Shown: in pieces, positions 9,138-18,063 of the stretch | Numbering within the stretch: the first letter of the stretch is position 1 | How the letters are laid out: every line of letters begins with the position of its first letter | Source: Clostridium drakei | GTDB lineage: Bacteria; Bacillota; Clostridia; Clostridiales; Clostridiaceae | Assembly: GCF_000633595.2 (NCBI RefSeq) | Contig: NZ_JIBU02000060.1 | Span: 1 to 54,524 of the forward strand | Length of the DNA: 54,524 nt | Reading direction: 5' to 3' | Made by a program: the position numbers and the translations under genes | The notes under the pieces: generated by a model | What the model was told of the DNA's origin: nothing | Databases searched by the model: none | Seen by the model: the letters and a program-made list of their open reading frames with translations, nothing else

Positions 9138-9524
9138 TTGAAAAAAGATATATTATCAGTTTTGACCAAAATACTTTATATTGTATTTATAATTGAAACT
9201 ATAATTTTGATGTGGATAGTTTATAATCATATAGTTGGAAAAGTAGCCCTATACTTTGGAATATCATATATATTTTTAACTTTATTTTTAATTGTATATG
9301 TTTCCATTGTGACAATTTTTAATTTGAAAAAGTTTAAATGGTATTATGTAAGAAAAAGGGTTTTTAGCTTTTTTATTTTATTTATTGTATTTGGAGCTTT
9401 AAACTATACATTTGATTATATTTTTAGGCCTTCAGGCATGAATTTATTTAGAAATATTTCTATTGCATTAGGTTTGGCATTTGGAATTTCTTTTAGTGAT
9501 GTTGTATTAAAAAAAGTTAAGTAA
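9138..9524 (+). CDS. Hypothetical four-helix membrane protein
   Basis: A 128-aa, strongly hydrophobic protein starting with TTG (AAGAGGGGATAAC upstream). Helices are near residues 10-30, 38-60, 74-92 and 103-120, with basic loops. The family is not recognised. It is followed closely by the SdpI-like gene and preceded by the ABC exporter, so it may belong to an immunity or envelope-stress group; this is inference from neighbourhood. Confidence 0.6.
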   Translation: MKKDILSVLTKILYIVFIIETIILMWIVYNHIVGKVALYFGISYIFLTLFLIVYVSIVTIFNLKKFKWYYVRKRVFSFFILFIVFGALNYTFDYIFRPSGMNLFRNISIALGLAFGISFSDVVLKKVK

Positions 9525-9601
9525 GTGTGTATGGTACATGTTCTGAATTATGGTATAATCTAAGTGAAAATTATAATATGCTAAAAAGGAGGAATTGTAT
9601 T

Positions 9602-9952
9602 ATGTTACATTCTGAGTATTTAATAGGAGCAATTCTCATTACCTTTGGAGTTATACTTAAATTGTTTCCCCCGGAGCATATAAATAGCTGGTATGGTTAT
9701 AAAACACCATTTTCTATGAAAAATAAGGATATATGGAACGAAGGAAATCATTTTGCAGCAATTCTACTTGTATACATTGGTGCTTCATCTTTAATAGTAG
9801 CAGTAATATGTGATGTAATATATATAGGTGACTTTGATAGGGCGTTTAAGAATTCAACAACTATATCAATAATAGGACTTTTATGTTTCATACCATTAAC
9901 AGAAATTCACTTAAGAAGGTTGTTCGATAAAAATGGGAATAGAAAGATGTGA
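9602..9952 (+). CDS. SdpI-like membrane protein
   Basis: 117 aa from the ATG at 9602, chosen because AAAAAGGAGGAA precedes it; the open frame extends upstream but without a start signal. It has three to four hydrophobic helices and the hallmark segment NSWYGYKTPFSMKNKDIWNEGN of the SdpI/YhfL family. In B. subtilis, SdpI confers immunity to the SDP toxin; most homologues have unknown function. Lying next to an ABC exporter of the MacAB type, it could protect against an antimicrobial peptide. It ends at a bidirectional terminator. Confidence 0.8.
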   Translation: MLHSEYLIGAILITFGVILKLFPPEHINSWYGYKTPFSMKNKDIWNEGNHFAAILLVYIGASSLIVAVICDVIYIGDFDRAFKNSTTISIIGLLCFIPLTEIHLRRLFDKNGNRKM

Positions 9953-9982
9953 TTCTTATATATTAATAGATATGATAAATTA

Positions 9983-10028
9983 AAAAAATCAAAATTTGAT
10001 TTAAATAAAAAACAGATTTTGATTTTTT
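9983..10028. terminator. Bidirectional terminator
   Basis: AAAAAATCAAAAT (9983-9995) and its perfect complement (10016-10028). It gives T-runs on both strands and serves the convergent SdpI-like gene and the minus-strand gene at 10041. Confidence 0.75.
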
Positions 10029-10040
10029 ATAAAATTTAAA

Positions 10041-10742
10041 TTATCTATTTGAATTAATTAAATTTGTATTAAAATTATTAAATAGATTTTTATTATAATT
10101 TTTAGCAACTTTTTTTTGTAAGTTTGCAGCATTAGGGTTTGTTTCAGACATTAAATCCAATCTTTTAGTTTCTGCTTCTTTTTGCTTTGTTAATTTTCTG
10201 AAATTTTCTTGTAATATTTCATTAAGATCTATAGGTGAGAGCTTGCCAGGTTCCTTTTTGTATTTTGAGTCGGAATCCGAATTTGACTTTGAATTAATAG
10301 GTTCAGTAATTGCTCCACTAAAAAAATCACCGTTTTTATCAATACCAGTAACAGTAGATACTACTCTCCTACCCTGTAGAGCATACATACTTTTTAGCCA
10401 AGCTTCTGCGGCAGGCTCCCATTGAAGTTTTGCTTCTAAATCTTCTGCAGCTTTAGGGTCAGAGGCTACCTTTTTTAAATAAGTAGGGTCTATTCTAACA
10501 TTTCCTAAACCCTTAACATCAGGAGGCATAAGTTTACCGGGTGCAAGACCTCCTAATCCTACTTGAAATTTTAAATTAGGAAATTTGCTGGAAAGTTCTT
10601 TAATATAATCATCTACAGAACTATTTTTAGTATTAGATGTTAATTCAGTAGTCAATTTTGAAGCAGCTGTAGTATCAGTATTTTTTGTTTCAATGTTATT
10701 ATTTAAATTATAATTATAATTAGTAGATAATACTGATGTCAT
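10041..10742 (-). CDS. Hypothetical protein, no signal peptide
   Basis: 233 aa with no membrane segment or recognised domain. AAAGGTGG lies 9 bases before the ATG. The first 45 residues are Asn/Thr/Ser-rich and look disordered. A compact central part (about 45-150) contains FPNLKFQVGLGG, KLMPPDVKGLGNVRIDP and an all-helical stretch. The C-terminal 80 residues are charged and again Asn-rich. This disordered-ordered-disordered layout resembles flagellar or secreted-without-signal clostridial proteins, but I cannot name a family. It appears monocistronic. Confidence 0.7.
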   Translation of the reverse strand: MTSVLSTNYNYNLNNNIETKNTDTTAASKLTTELTSNTKNSSVDDYIKELSSKFPNLKFQVGLGGLAPGKLMPPDVKGLGNVRIDPTYLKKVASDPKAAEDLEAKLQWEPAAEAWLKSMYALQGRRVVSTVTGIDKNGDFFSGAITEPINSKSNSDSDSKYKKEPGKLSPIDLNEILQENFRKLTKQKEAETKRLDLMSETNPNAANLQKKVAKNYNKNLFNNFNTNLINSNR

Positions 10743-11051
10743 AAAAATTCCACCTTTCTTTAAATGTGTCTAATTAACTTTTTATCAATAATGTTAATAT
10801 AATATTTGATTACTTTCTTTGTGTAGTAAATTGGATTATTTAACATTTTTAAACTAAATATTCCTATTTATTGTATCGAGTTTAAAAGAAAATACTTTAA
10901 CTTAAGGTGATGAAATAGTATTGGTGCACAGTGAAAATGTTAAAAATATTTATAGCTAATGCATATAAAAAATTGCTGACAAACATATATTTTATCAGTA
11001 ATTTTTTTCTTTTACATGAAGTTTATTTATTAACCAAATGAATCATATGTT
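10743..11051. terminator. Gap with bidirectional terminator at 10969-11005
   Basis: The only structure seen in this 309-base gap is AAAATTGCTGA (10969-10979) pairing with TCAGTAATTTT (10995-11005), with one G-T wobble and A/T runs on both sides. It would end transcription of the minus-strand dehydrogenase gene. The rest holds the leader of the 10742 gene. Confidence 0.65.
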
Positions 11052-12008
11052 TTATATAATATTTTCTATACTACTAATATAATTTTTTATGTTCAAGGCT
11101 GAACTATGTAAAAGTTGAATTTCTGATGGAGAAATAGGAAGTTTTACAATTTTTTCTACACCATTTTTCCCTAAAACTGCAGGTGTTCCCATGAAAATGT
11201 CACTTATGTCATACTCACCTTTAAAGAAAGTTGAAATAGGTAGTACTATTTTTTTATCTAAAATAATTGCTTCAATTATTTTAGAAAGACACATGGATAT
11301 TCCAAAGCAGCTGTGTTCATCACAATCCCTTATATCCCAACCGGCTCTTTTAGTTTTATTTTCTAAGAAGCCTTTAACTTTTTCATCAAAATTCTTATTA
11401 GAAAATTTTTTAATGTAGTCTTTAATGGGAATATTATTTATCTTTGTCTGACTCCATAAGGCTACCTGTGAATCACCATGTTCTCCAATTACACATGTTT
11501 CAATTTGGCTGGAGTTTATGTCATAGTAATCTCCAATAAAATATTTTAATCTTGAGGTATCAAGAAGAGTTCCCGTGCCAATAATGTGATTTGAGGGAAA
11601 AGAAGAAAGCTTAAAAGCTGTGTAAGCCATAATATCTACTGGATTGGTGACAAGTACTATGATGCAATCCTTATTATATTTTATTATGTTACAGATAATT
11701 GATTTGTATATTTCAATATTATCCTTTAGTACATCTAGTCTGGAACCATTTTTCCCTGCAACTTGTCCCACAGTAATGGCAACAATGTGAGAATCTTTTA
11801 TATCTTCATAGCTGCCACTTCTTACTCTAGTATTTCCAAATAATGCAGCACCATGAGAAATATCTATGGCTTTACCCTCAGCTTTATTTCTATTTCTATT
11901 TATAATAACAATTTCAGATGCAACATTACATTGCATAAGATTAGAAGCAGTTTGTCCACCAATAGAACCTGCTCCAATAATAGATACTTTTACATTTTTA
12001 ATAGTCAT
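11052..12008 (-). CDS. L-lactate/2-hydroxyacid dehydrogenase-like protein
   Basis: A 318-aa protein of the LDH/MDH superfamily, NAD-dependent and cytoplasmic. Visible are the Rossmann GAGSIGG (about 12-18), TNPVD, the substrate-binding LDTSR (Asp150, Arg153), the proton-relay GEHGDS (His177) and the loop arginine Arg90. The residue in the specificity position six before Arg90 is Ala84, where true lactate dehydrogenases have Gln and malate dehydrogenases Arg, so the substrate may be a bulkier 2-hydroxyacid such as in L-hydroxyisocaproate dehydrogenase. GGAGGTATATC precedes the ATG. It is divergent from an organic-anion-type permease, which suggests joint uptake or export and oxidation or reduction of a hydroxy/keto acid. 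Confidence 0.85.
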   Translation of the reverse strand: MTIKNVKVSIIGAGSIGGQTASNLMQCNVASEIVIINRNRNKAEGKAIDISHGAALFGNTRVRSGSYEDIKDSHIVAITVGQVAGKNGSRLDVLKDNIEIYKSIICNIIKYNKDCIIVLVTNPVDIMAYTAFKLSSFPSNHIIGTGTLLDTSRLKYFIGDYYDINSSQIETCVIGEHGDSQVALWSQTKINNIPIKDYIKKFSNKNFDEKVKGFLENKTKRAGWDIRDCDEHSCFGISMCLSKIIEAIILDKKIVLPISTFFKGEYDISDIFMGTPAVLGKNGVEKIVKLPISPSEIQLLHSSALNIKNYISSIENII

Positions 12009-12240
12009 GATATACCTCCGTAAATAGTTGTCATATATTTAATATTATTTTAATTTTACTCTTATTTTAAAATTTAAACTATATCAAATAAAAATACTTA
12101 TAATGTATTTGAAGTTAATATTTTATTTTTTAACATAGTATAAATTTTATTTAAATATTATATTGCTATAGTATGCAATATCACTTTATATATGAGTAAT
12201 GCATAATCTATTAGTAAAATAATTTTAAAAGAGGGAAAAG

Positions 12241-13638
12241 ATGAGCGTAGTAATAACACCCCTTCACTATATCTATTTAATTTTTATATTTATAATTATT
12301 GCAGCTATGGCTAAGAAAAGAGACATCTCATTAATTTGCATATTGGGTATATTTTTACTTGGATTAATAGGTACAGGTTCTTTGTATCATTCTACTATGG
12401 GAGTGTTTAATAGTTTTGTTTATGCTACTAAAGAACTTATGCCGACTATATTTATTATATCAGTTATTGTTGCTATGAGTAATGTCTTAATAGAATCTGG
12501 TATAAATGAAGAAATAGTAGCTCCTTTTAAAGGAATAATAAAAAATTATTGGATTGCATATTGGGTTATTGGTATAGTTATGATGATACTTTCTTGGTTT
12601 TTTTGGCCATCTCCAGCAGTAGCTTTAATAGGAGTGTTATTCTTACCTATAGCAAAAAAGGTAGGACTTCCAGCTATAGGAGTGGCGATATCAATGAATT
12701 TGTTTGGTCATGGTGTAGCGTTGTCAGGTGACTATATAATTCAAGCAGCACCTAAGCTTACAGCAGATGCAGCAGGCATACCAGTATCTAGTGTGGTTAG
12801 TGCAAGTATTCCTTTAGTAATTACTATGGGATTAGTAACTACTATAACAGCATTTTATTTACTTAGGAGAGATATTAAATTACAAAAAATATCTACAGAA
12901 TATACAATAGAAGAGGAAAGTGACGAGAAGAAACCTAATAATTTAGTAGTTCTCTCAAAGAATTTTAAGAGAATTTTGGCATTAATAACTTTGTTATTAT
13001 TTGCAATAGATATATTTGTGATGTATACTGCTAAACTACAGGGAGGAGATGCTACTGCACTTATAGGTGGAACAGCTATATTTATAATGAGCTTCCTATC
13101 TATAGTAACATATAAAAATGAAGCTTTAGAAAAAATAACAAATAATCTTGTTAAAGGATTACAGTTTGGTTTTAAAATATTTGGTATAGTTATACCTATA
13201 GCTGCATTTTTTTATTTAGGAGATTCAGCTTTTACTGAAATATTTGGAAAAATATTACCAGCTCATTCTAATGGTATAGTTAATGATTTAGGTGTATGTT
13301 TAGCTAATTTAGTACCTCTTAATTCTGCAATTGCATCTACAACTCTTACTATAGTTGGTGCAATTACAGGCTTGGATGGATCAGGATTTTCAGGAATATC
13401 TTTAGCAGGTTCTGTAGCAAAGCTATTTTCTACAGCTTTAGGTGGAGGAGTAGCTACTCTTACTGCATTAGGGCAAATAGCAGCTATATGGGTTGGTGGA
13501 GGAACTATAATACCATGGGCTGTAATACCTGTAGCAGCTATATGCGGAGTGGATCCTTTTGAGTTAGCTAAGAAGAATCTAAAGCCAGTTATTATAGGTT
13601 TGATTGCTACAACAATAGTTGCCATGTTTATTATATGA
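12241..13638 (+). CDS. Ion-transporter-superfamily permease, probable organic anion carrier
   Basis: A 465-aa polytopic membrane protein with about 12 helices, a re-entrant-like WPSPAVALIG segment near residue 120 and a symmetric second half (LGGGVATLTALGQ near 400). The organisation resembles GntP/DcuC/TRAP-large-subunit-type carriers of the ion transporter superfamily. It is shorter than LctP lactate permeases and lacks their familiar features, so I do not name it lctP. AGAGGGAAAAG precedes the ATG. A plausible promoter is TTGCTA (12163-12168) with TATATA (12187-12192). The divergent hydroxyacid dehydrogenase suggests a hydroxy- or keto-acid substrate. Confidence 0.7.
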   Translation: MSVVITPLHYIYLIFIFIIIAAMAKKRDISLICILGIFLLGLIGTGSLYHSTMGVFNSFVYATKELMPTIFIISVIVAMSNVLIESGINEEIVAPFKGIIKNYWIAYWVIGIVMMILSWFFWPSPAVALIGVLFLPIAKKVGLPAIGVAISMNLFGHGVALSGDYIIQAAPKLTADAAGIPVSSVVSASIPLVITMGLVTTITAFYLLRRDIKLQKISTEYTIEEESDEKKPNNLVVLSKNFKRILALITLLLFAIDIFVMYTAKLQGGDATALIGGTAIFIMSFLSIVTYKNEALEKITNNLVKGLQFGFKIFGIVIPIAAFFYLGDSAFTEIFGKILPAHSNGIVNDLGVCLANLVPLNSAIASTTLTIVGAITGLDGSGFSGISLAGSVAKLFSTALGGGVATLTALGQIAAIWVGGGTIIPWAVIPVAAICGVDPFELAKKNLKPVIIGLIATTIVAMFII

Positions 13639-13666
13639 ATTAGAAATAATAAATATACATGAAATG

Positions 13667-13703
13667 AAAAATTAGAGTATTTTTTGAAGATGCTCTAATT
13701 TTT
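13667..13703 (+). terminator. Terminator after permease gene
   Basis: AAAAATTAGAGTAT (13667-13680) pairs with ATGCTCTAATTTTT (13690-13703), ending in a T-run. The remaining ~200 bases to the germination operon hold no other clear feature; I could not place a SigG promoter with confidence. Confidence 0.75.
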
Positions 13704-13905
13704 GTTAGTTTTATGAAGATGCATGCCATGTTTCTAGAAAATACATTGACTACTGTTTTTATTTTGTAGAATTATAATTGGAGAATTTATGAGTTAGAAT
13801 TACTAAGGAACTTCTTACTTAGAAATTTGTGTATTAATAAGAATATATTTTGATACATTTACAAAACATATAGCAAGGCACTTTAAATATAAGGAGATTG
13901 CAGCA

Positions 13906-15474
13906 ATGAAATTTTTCAAATCAAGATCTACAAATAATATAAATCAAAATAATGCAAGTATAAAAATTAACAAAGATATAAATGAAAATGTAAATAGAAT
14001 AAAAATTGATTTTAGCGGTATTAGTGATTTTAAAATTGATTATTTCACGCTCGATAGTAACGAAGATTTTGTTTGTGCAACTATATGTATTAAAAGTTTA
14101 ACTGACAAAATAATTATGAATTCATTATCGTTAGAACTTTCAAGACTAAAAATAGACTTTGACAATTCAAAACATAATATAGATTTTGATATATTAGTAA
14201 ATTATTTTTCTGGTATAAGAGATTTAAAAGAGGATGATGATTATGGAAATCTTTATGCTGAGCTGCTTTTAGGTAATATTGTATTTTTAGTTAATGGATA
14301 TGATAAATTTTTTTCAATAATAGCTAATACTGATGAAGGAAGAAGTATTCAGGAGGCAACTTCGCAGACAATAATAAGAGGACCTAAAGACTCATTTACA
14401 GAAAAATTAAGTATCAATGTTTTGCTTATTAGAAAGAGAATAAAAAACAAAGGGTTAAAAATGGAGAATTTATTTTTAGGAAGTATAACCAAAACAGCAG
14501 TAAATATAATGTATATTGATAAAATAGCCAAAGATGATATTGTACAGGAAATAAAAAATAGACTTAATAAAATAGAAATTGATGCTGTATTAGAAAGTGG
14601 GTATATTGAAGAATTAATTAAGGATGATAGATATTCCATATTTCCTACATTCTTAAATTCAGAAAAACCTGATTCTGTTGTTGCGGCTTTGTTAGAAGGA
14701 AAAGTAGCAATTTTAGTTGATGGAACACCTTATGTATTGACAGCTCCTGCAATTATGTTTGAATTTTTCCAATCAAGTGAGGATTATTATCATCATTACC
14801 TTATATCTTCAATGATGCGTTTTTTAAGATTTATTGCTTTTTTATTAACTCTTTTAACACCAGCGACATACATAGCAATAACAACATTTCATCAAGAAAT
14901 GATTCCTACACCATTACTTATAAGTATAGCTGCCCAAAGAGAAGGCGTTCCTTTTCCAGTTTTTATAGAAACCTTAGCTATGGAGTTTGTATTTGAAATA
15001 ATAAGAGAAGCAGGTATAAGAATGCCAAGAGCTGTAGGATCAGCCATTTCAATAGTAGGAGCATTAGTGCTTGGTCAGGCGGCAGTGGAAGCTGGTATTG
15101 TATCAGCTTTTATAGTAATTATTGTTTCAATAACAGCAATATCAAGTTTTGCTATACCTAATTATGAAATGTCAAATGCAATAAGGTCGATAAGGTTCAT
15201 TTTGATGTTTTTAGCAGGGGCACTTGGATTATATGGTGTGTTTATGGGATTAATTATATTAGTACTTCATTTATGTAAAATAAAGTCTATAACAGTTCCA
15301 TATTTAACTCCAATTGCACCAAGGGTGAAAGGTGGAAATAAAGATACATTCTTCAGATTTCCACTATGGAAAATGAAATGCAGACCAGCAGGAATTGGCA
15401 ATACTATTGCTTCACGAGTAAATGAGAAGGATGCTGCAGACTTAAATCAAAAGAAAAAACCAGAATTAAGGTGA
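13906..15474 (+). CDS. Spore germinant receptor A subunit (GerAA/GerKA family)
   Basis: 522 aa. The N-terminal ~290 residues are a hydrophilic soluble domain, including the RGPKDSFTEKLS motif of the family. This is followed by about five transmembrane helices (~305-475), with the typical TPATYIAITTFHQEMIPTPL and PFPVFIETLAMEFVFEIIREAG segments, and a short Arg/Lys-rich tail. It sits in the inner spore membrane and with B and C subunits senses nutrients. AAGGAG lies before the ATG. It opens a five-gene operon; the C-subunit ATG follows 5 bases after the stop. Confidence 0.95.
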   Translation: MKFFKSRSTNNINQNNASIKINKDINENVNRIKIDFSGISDFKIDYFTLDSNEDFVCATICIKSLTDKIIMNSLSLELSRLKIDFDNSKHNIDFDILVNYFSGIRDLKEDDDYGNLYAELLLGNIVFLVNGYDKFFSIIANTDEGRSIQEATSQTIIRGPKDSFTEKLSINVLLIRKRIKNKGLKMENLFLGSITKTAVNIMYIDKIAKDDIVQEIKNRLNKIEIDAVLESGYIEELIKDDRYSIFPTFLNSEKPDSVVAALLEGKVAILVDGTPYVLTAPAIMFEFFQSSEDYYHHYLISSMMRFLRFIAFLLTLLTPATYIAITTFHQEMIPTPLLISIAAQREGVPFPVFIETLAMEFVFEIIREAGIRMPRAVGSAISIVGALVLGQAAVEAGIVSAFIVIIVSITAISSFAIPNYEMSNAIRSIRFILMFLAGALGLYGVFMGLIILVLHLCKIKSITVPYLTPIAPRVKGGNKDTFFRFPLWKMKCRPAGIGNTIASRVNEKDAADLNQKKKPELR

Positions 15475-15479
15475 TATAT

Positions 15480-16673
15480 ATGAATTTTAAAAAGATATTA
15501 ATTACTTTTATTTTAATACCAAGTATATGTTTTACTGGATGTTGGAGCAGTAAAGAACTAAACACTCTTGCAATTGTTGTGGCAACTGGCATTGATAAAA
15601 CAGAAAAGGGATATTTAATTTCAGAACAAGTTATAAACCCAAGAGTCATAGCTTCCCAAAAAGCAATAGATCAGTCGCCAGTTGTTTTATATACAGGAGA
15701 GGGAAGAGATTTGGAAGAAGCAATAAAAAGTATTGCAGCAAAATCACCAAGAGAAATATATAATTCACACCTTAAAATGGTGATATTCGGTAACAAGGTT
15801 GCAGAAAGTGGAATAAAGGATATAGTTGATTATTTTGCACGTGATTATCAATATCGTACTGATTTTTATTTTGCAATAGCTAAAAATAAAACTGCAAAGG
15901 AAGTTTTGGAAGTACTAACTCCTATGGAGTCCATACCTGGAATTTCTATGTATAATTCACTTAAATTATCTGGTGAGACTTGGGCAACTACAAAGTCCAT
16001 AAGAATTATTGAGCTTATTAATTCTATTGTTTCTGATGGAAAAAATCCTGTTATTGCAGGTATTGATATTACTGAAGGGGAGACTTTCCCAAAATCTATA
16101 GAAAATTTAAAAGAAAGTGGAGAAATTAAAAAAATAGAATATTCTAGCTTAGGAGTTTTAAAAAAAGATAGACTTGTAGGATGGTTAAATGAAGATGAAA
16201 GTAAAGGATATAATTATATTGTTGGAGATGTAAAGAATACAGTAGATCATACATATTACGGAGATAAAGTGAAAATTACAGGTGATGTTATAGATTCCAA
16301 ATCAGATATAAAAGCTTCCATAATAAATAATAAACCTGTTATTAATGTAAAAATAGATGTAAAGCAAAAGATTGGAGCAGTAGAAGGTGATTTTGATGTT
16401 TCAAAGGAAGAAAATAAAGATTTAGTAAATAGATTAAGTGAGCAAAAAATAGAATTAATATGTAAAGAAGCATTAAATAAAGCACAAAATGATTTAAAAA
16501 GCGATATCTTTGGTTTTGGAGAGGCAGTACATAGAAAAAATCCTAAGTTATGGGCAAAGATTAAAGATAAATGGGATAGTGAATTTGTACATATACCTGT
16601 TAACATTACAGTTAATGTGAAAACTAATCAGCTTGGAGAAATAACAAAGTCATTTTTTATTAAGGAGAAATAG
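15480..16673 (+). CDS. Spore germinant receptor C subunit lipoprotein (GerAC family)
   Basis: 397 aa from the ATG at 15480, which has AAGGTG 6 bases upstream (a GTG three codons earlier is in frame but overlaps that site). A lipoprotein signal peptide ends in FTGC with the lipidated Cys near residue 20, followed by WSSKELN, the standard GerAC N-terminus. The rest is the soluble three-domain Ger(x)C fold. It is anchored on the outside of the inner spore membrane. It is the second gene of the receptor operon. Confidence 0.94.
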   Translation: MNFKKILITFILIPSICFTGCWSSKELNTLAIVVATGIDKTEKGYLISEQVINPRVIASQKAIDQSPVVLYTGEGRDLEEAIKSIAAKSPREIYNSHLKMVIFGNKVAESGIKDIVDYFARDYQYRTDFYFAIAKNKTAKEVLEVLTPMESIPGISMYNSLKLSGETWATTKSIRIIELINSIVSDGKNPVIAGIDITEGETFPKSIENLKESGEIKKIEYSSLGVLKKDRLVGWLNEDESKGYNYIVGDVKNTVDHTYYGDKVKITGDVIDSKSDIKASIINNKPVINVKIDVKQKIGAVEGDFDVSKEENKDLVNRLSEQKIELICKEALNKAQNDLKSDIFGFGEAVHRKNPKLWAKIKDKWDSEFVHIPVNITVNVKTNQLGEITKSFFIKEK

Positions 16674-16677
16674 TAAT

Positions 16678-16917
16678 ATGGCGATAGTATCTATTTTATC
16701 TGTATTGGCATTCAGCACAATATTAAGTATTGTGGAAATTCCCAAAATGTTAAGAGAAAAACTTTATAGAGAACTGTATACATTTATAGTATTGCTTGTA
16801 TTTGGTACAGTACTTGCAATACTAAAAAGTCTTAATGTTGATATACCTAACCCTTCGGACTTTGTACAATGGGTGTATTCTCCTTTTAGTAGTATTATAA
16901 AAGAATTATTAAAATGA
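16678..16917 (+). CDS. Small germination-operon membrane protein (D-type)
   Basis: A 79-aa protein with two hydrophobic segments (about 2-20 and 36-52) separated by a charged Arg/Glu-rich loop. GGAGAAATAGT precedes the ATG. Short two-helix 'D' proteins encoded within ger operons of Bacillus and Clostridium are known to modulate receptor function; size, topology and position match. Its stop codon almost touches the next gene. Confidence 0.75.
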   Translation: MAIVSILSVLAFSTILSIVEIPKMLREKLYRELYTFIVLLVFGTVLAILKSLNVDIPNPSDFVQWVYSPFSSIIKELLK

Positions 16918-16918
16918 G

Positions 16919-18025
16919 GTGGTTACTATAAATAAAACTAGAATAACAAATCACCAGTTATTTTCACTAACGGCAAATTATTCATGTGGTACTTCTATTA
17001 TTGTTGTGTCTGCTAGTCTTGCAGGAATAGCAAAACAAGATGCATGGATTTGTACAATATTAACACCTCTATTTGGTTTGTTTTTTGTCTGGATGTATTA
17101 TTATTTAGCTAGTCTATATCCTAATAAATCCTATGTTGATATAATTTGTTCAGTATTTGGAAAATGGTGTGGAAGTTTTATATCTGCTGCTTTTGTGTTT
17201 ATTTGTTTACTAGATGTACCACAAATTACATGGTATGTTGGAAATTTTATTAAAACACAAAGTTTAATAAATACTCCTATATATGCAGTGAACACCATTA
17301 TAATTATTGCTCTTGTGATAGGAGCATTATATGGTATTGAAGCAATAGCACGTGCTTCAGAGATATTTGTTTATATTGTTTCATTTATGTTTATATTGTC
17401 ACTTATGCTGGTTAGTCCTAATGCTAAGTTTGAAAATTTATTGCCCGTTTTAGAAAAGGGGATTACGCCTGCTTTAAAGGGAGCAGTTCTTTTATCAAGT
17501 TATACTACCTGGCCATTAGTTGTTTTAAATATGATATATCCACTAAATGTCAATAATATAAAAAATGCACGTAAGCCTTTATTTATAGGATATTTATGGG
17601 GATCTTTTATTATTCTCATGTATAACAGTATGTCCATTTTAGTTTTAGGCAGCAATATTGCGGCAAATTCAGCATTTCCAACATATGTTCTTGCAAAAGA
17701 AATTAATGTTGGTATTGTTTTTACTAGGATGGAAGCAATCATATCAGCAGCTTGGATTATAACATTGTTTTCTAAGGCATTACTATATTTTTATGGAGGG
17801 GTTATAGGAATTTCACAATTACTTGGACTTAAGGATTATAAAAGAATAGTAGTACCACTTGGATTAATATTTGTGGTGTTTTCTAATGTTGTTTATCCAA
17901 ATAGTACATATGAAGCGGAATGGGATAGTACTACCTGGGTATTATGGATAGGTACTTTTGCTGTTGTATTGCCAATAATTATATTAATCATAAGTATAAT
18001 AAAAAATAAAATGAGAGTAAAGTGA
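16919..18025 (+). CDS. Spore germinant receptor B subunit (GerAB family), copy 1
   Basis: A 368-aa integral membrane protein with about ten helices, of the APC-superfamily spore-permease family that forms the germinant-binding subunit. It begins in the family's usual way (NKTRITNHQLFSLT). The start is odd. A GTG at 16919 opens the frame but has no Shine-Dalgarno of its own; GAGGTGG (16916-16922) is instead ideally placed for codon 16928, which is ATA and aligns exactly with the ATG of the downstream paralogue. Either an ATA start, GTG coupled to the upstream stop, or a mutated start is possible. It is a paralogue of 18064-19164 in the same operon. Confidence 0.9.
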   Translation: MVTINKTRITNHQLFSLTANYSCGTSIIVVSASLAGIAKQDAWICTILTPLFGLFFVWMYYYLASLYPNKSYVDIICSVFGKWCGSFISAAFVFICLLDVPQITWYVGNFIKTQSLINTPIYAVNTIIIIALVIGALYGIEAIARASEIFVYIVSFMFILSLMLVSPNAKFENLLPVLEKGITPALKGAVLLSSYTTWPLVVLNMIYPLNVNNIKNARKPLFIGYLWGSFIILMYNSMSILVLGSNIAANSAFPTYVLAKEINVGIVFTRMEAIISAAWIITLFSKALLYFYGGVIGISQLLGLKDYKRIVVPLGLIFVVFSNVVYPNSTYEAEWDSTTWVLWIGTFAVVLPIIILIISIIKNKMRVK

Positions 18026-18063
18026 CCTAATGTATTATGTAAAATTTTTTATGAGGTATTAGC

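Noticed and set aside
12241-13638. LctP lactate permease
   Set aside because: The location beside an LDH-like gene suggests it, but the protein is shorter and lacks LctP-like sequence, so only a general carrier call is made.
13800-13905. SigG-type forespore promoter for the germination operon
   Set aside because: Several -35-like and -10-like words exist, but none has both good matches and proper spacing.
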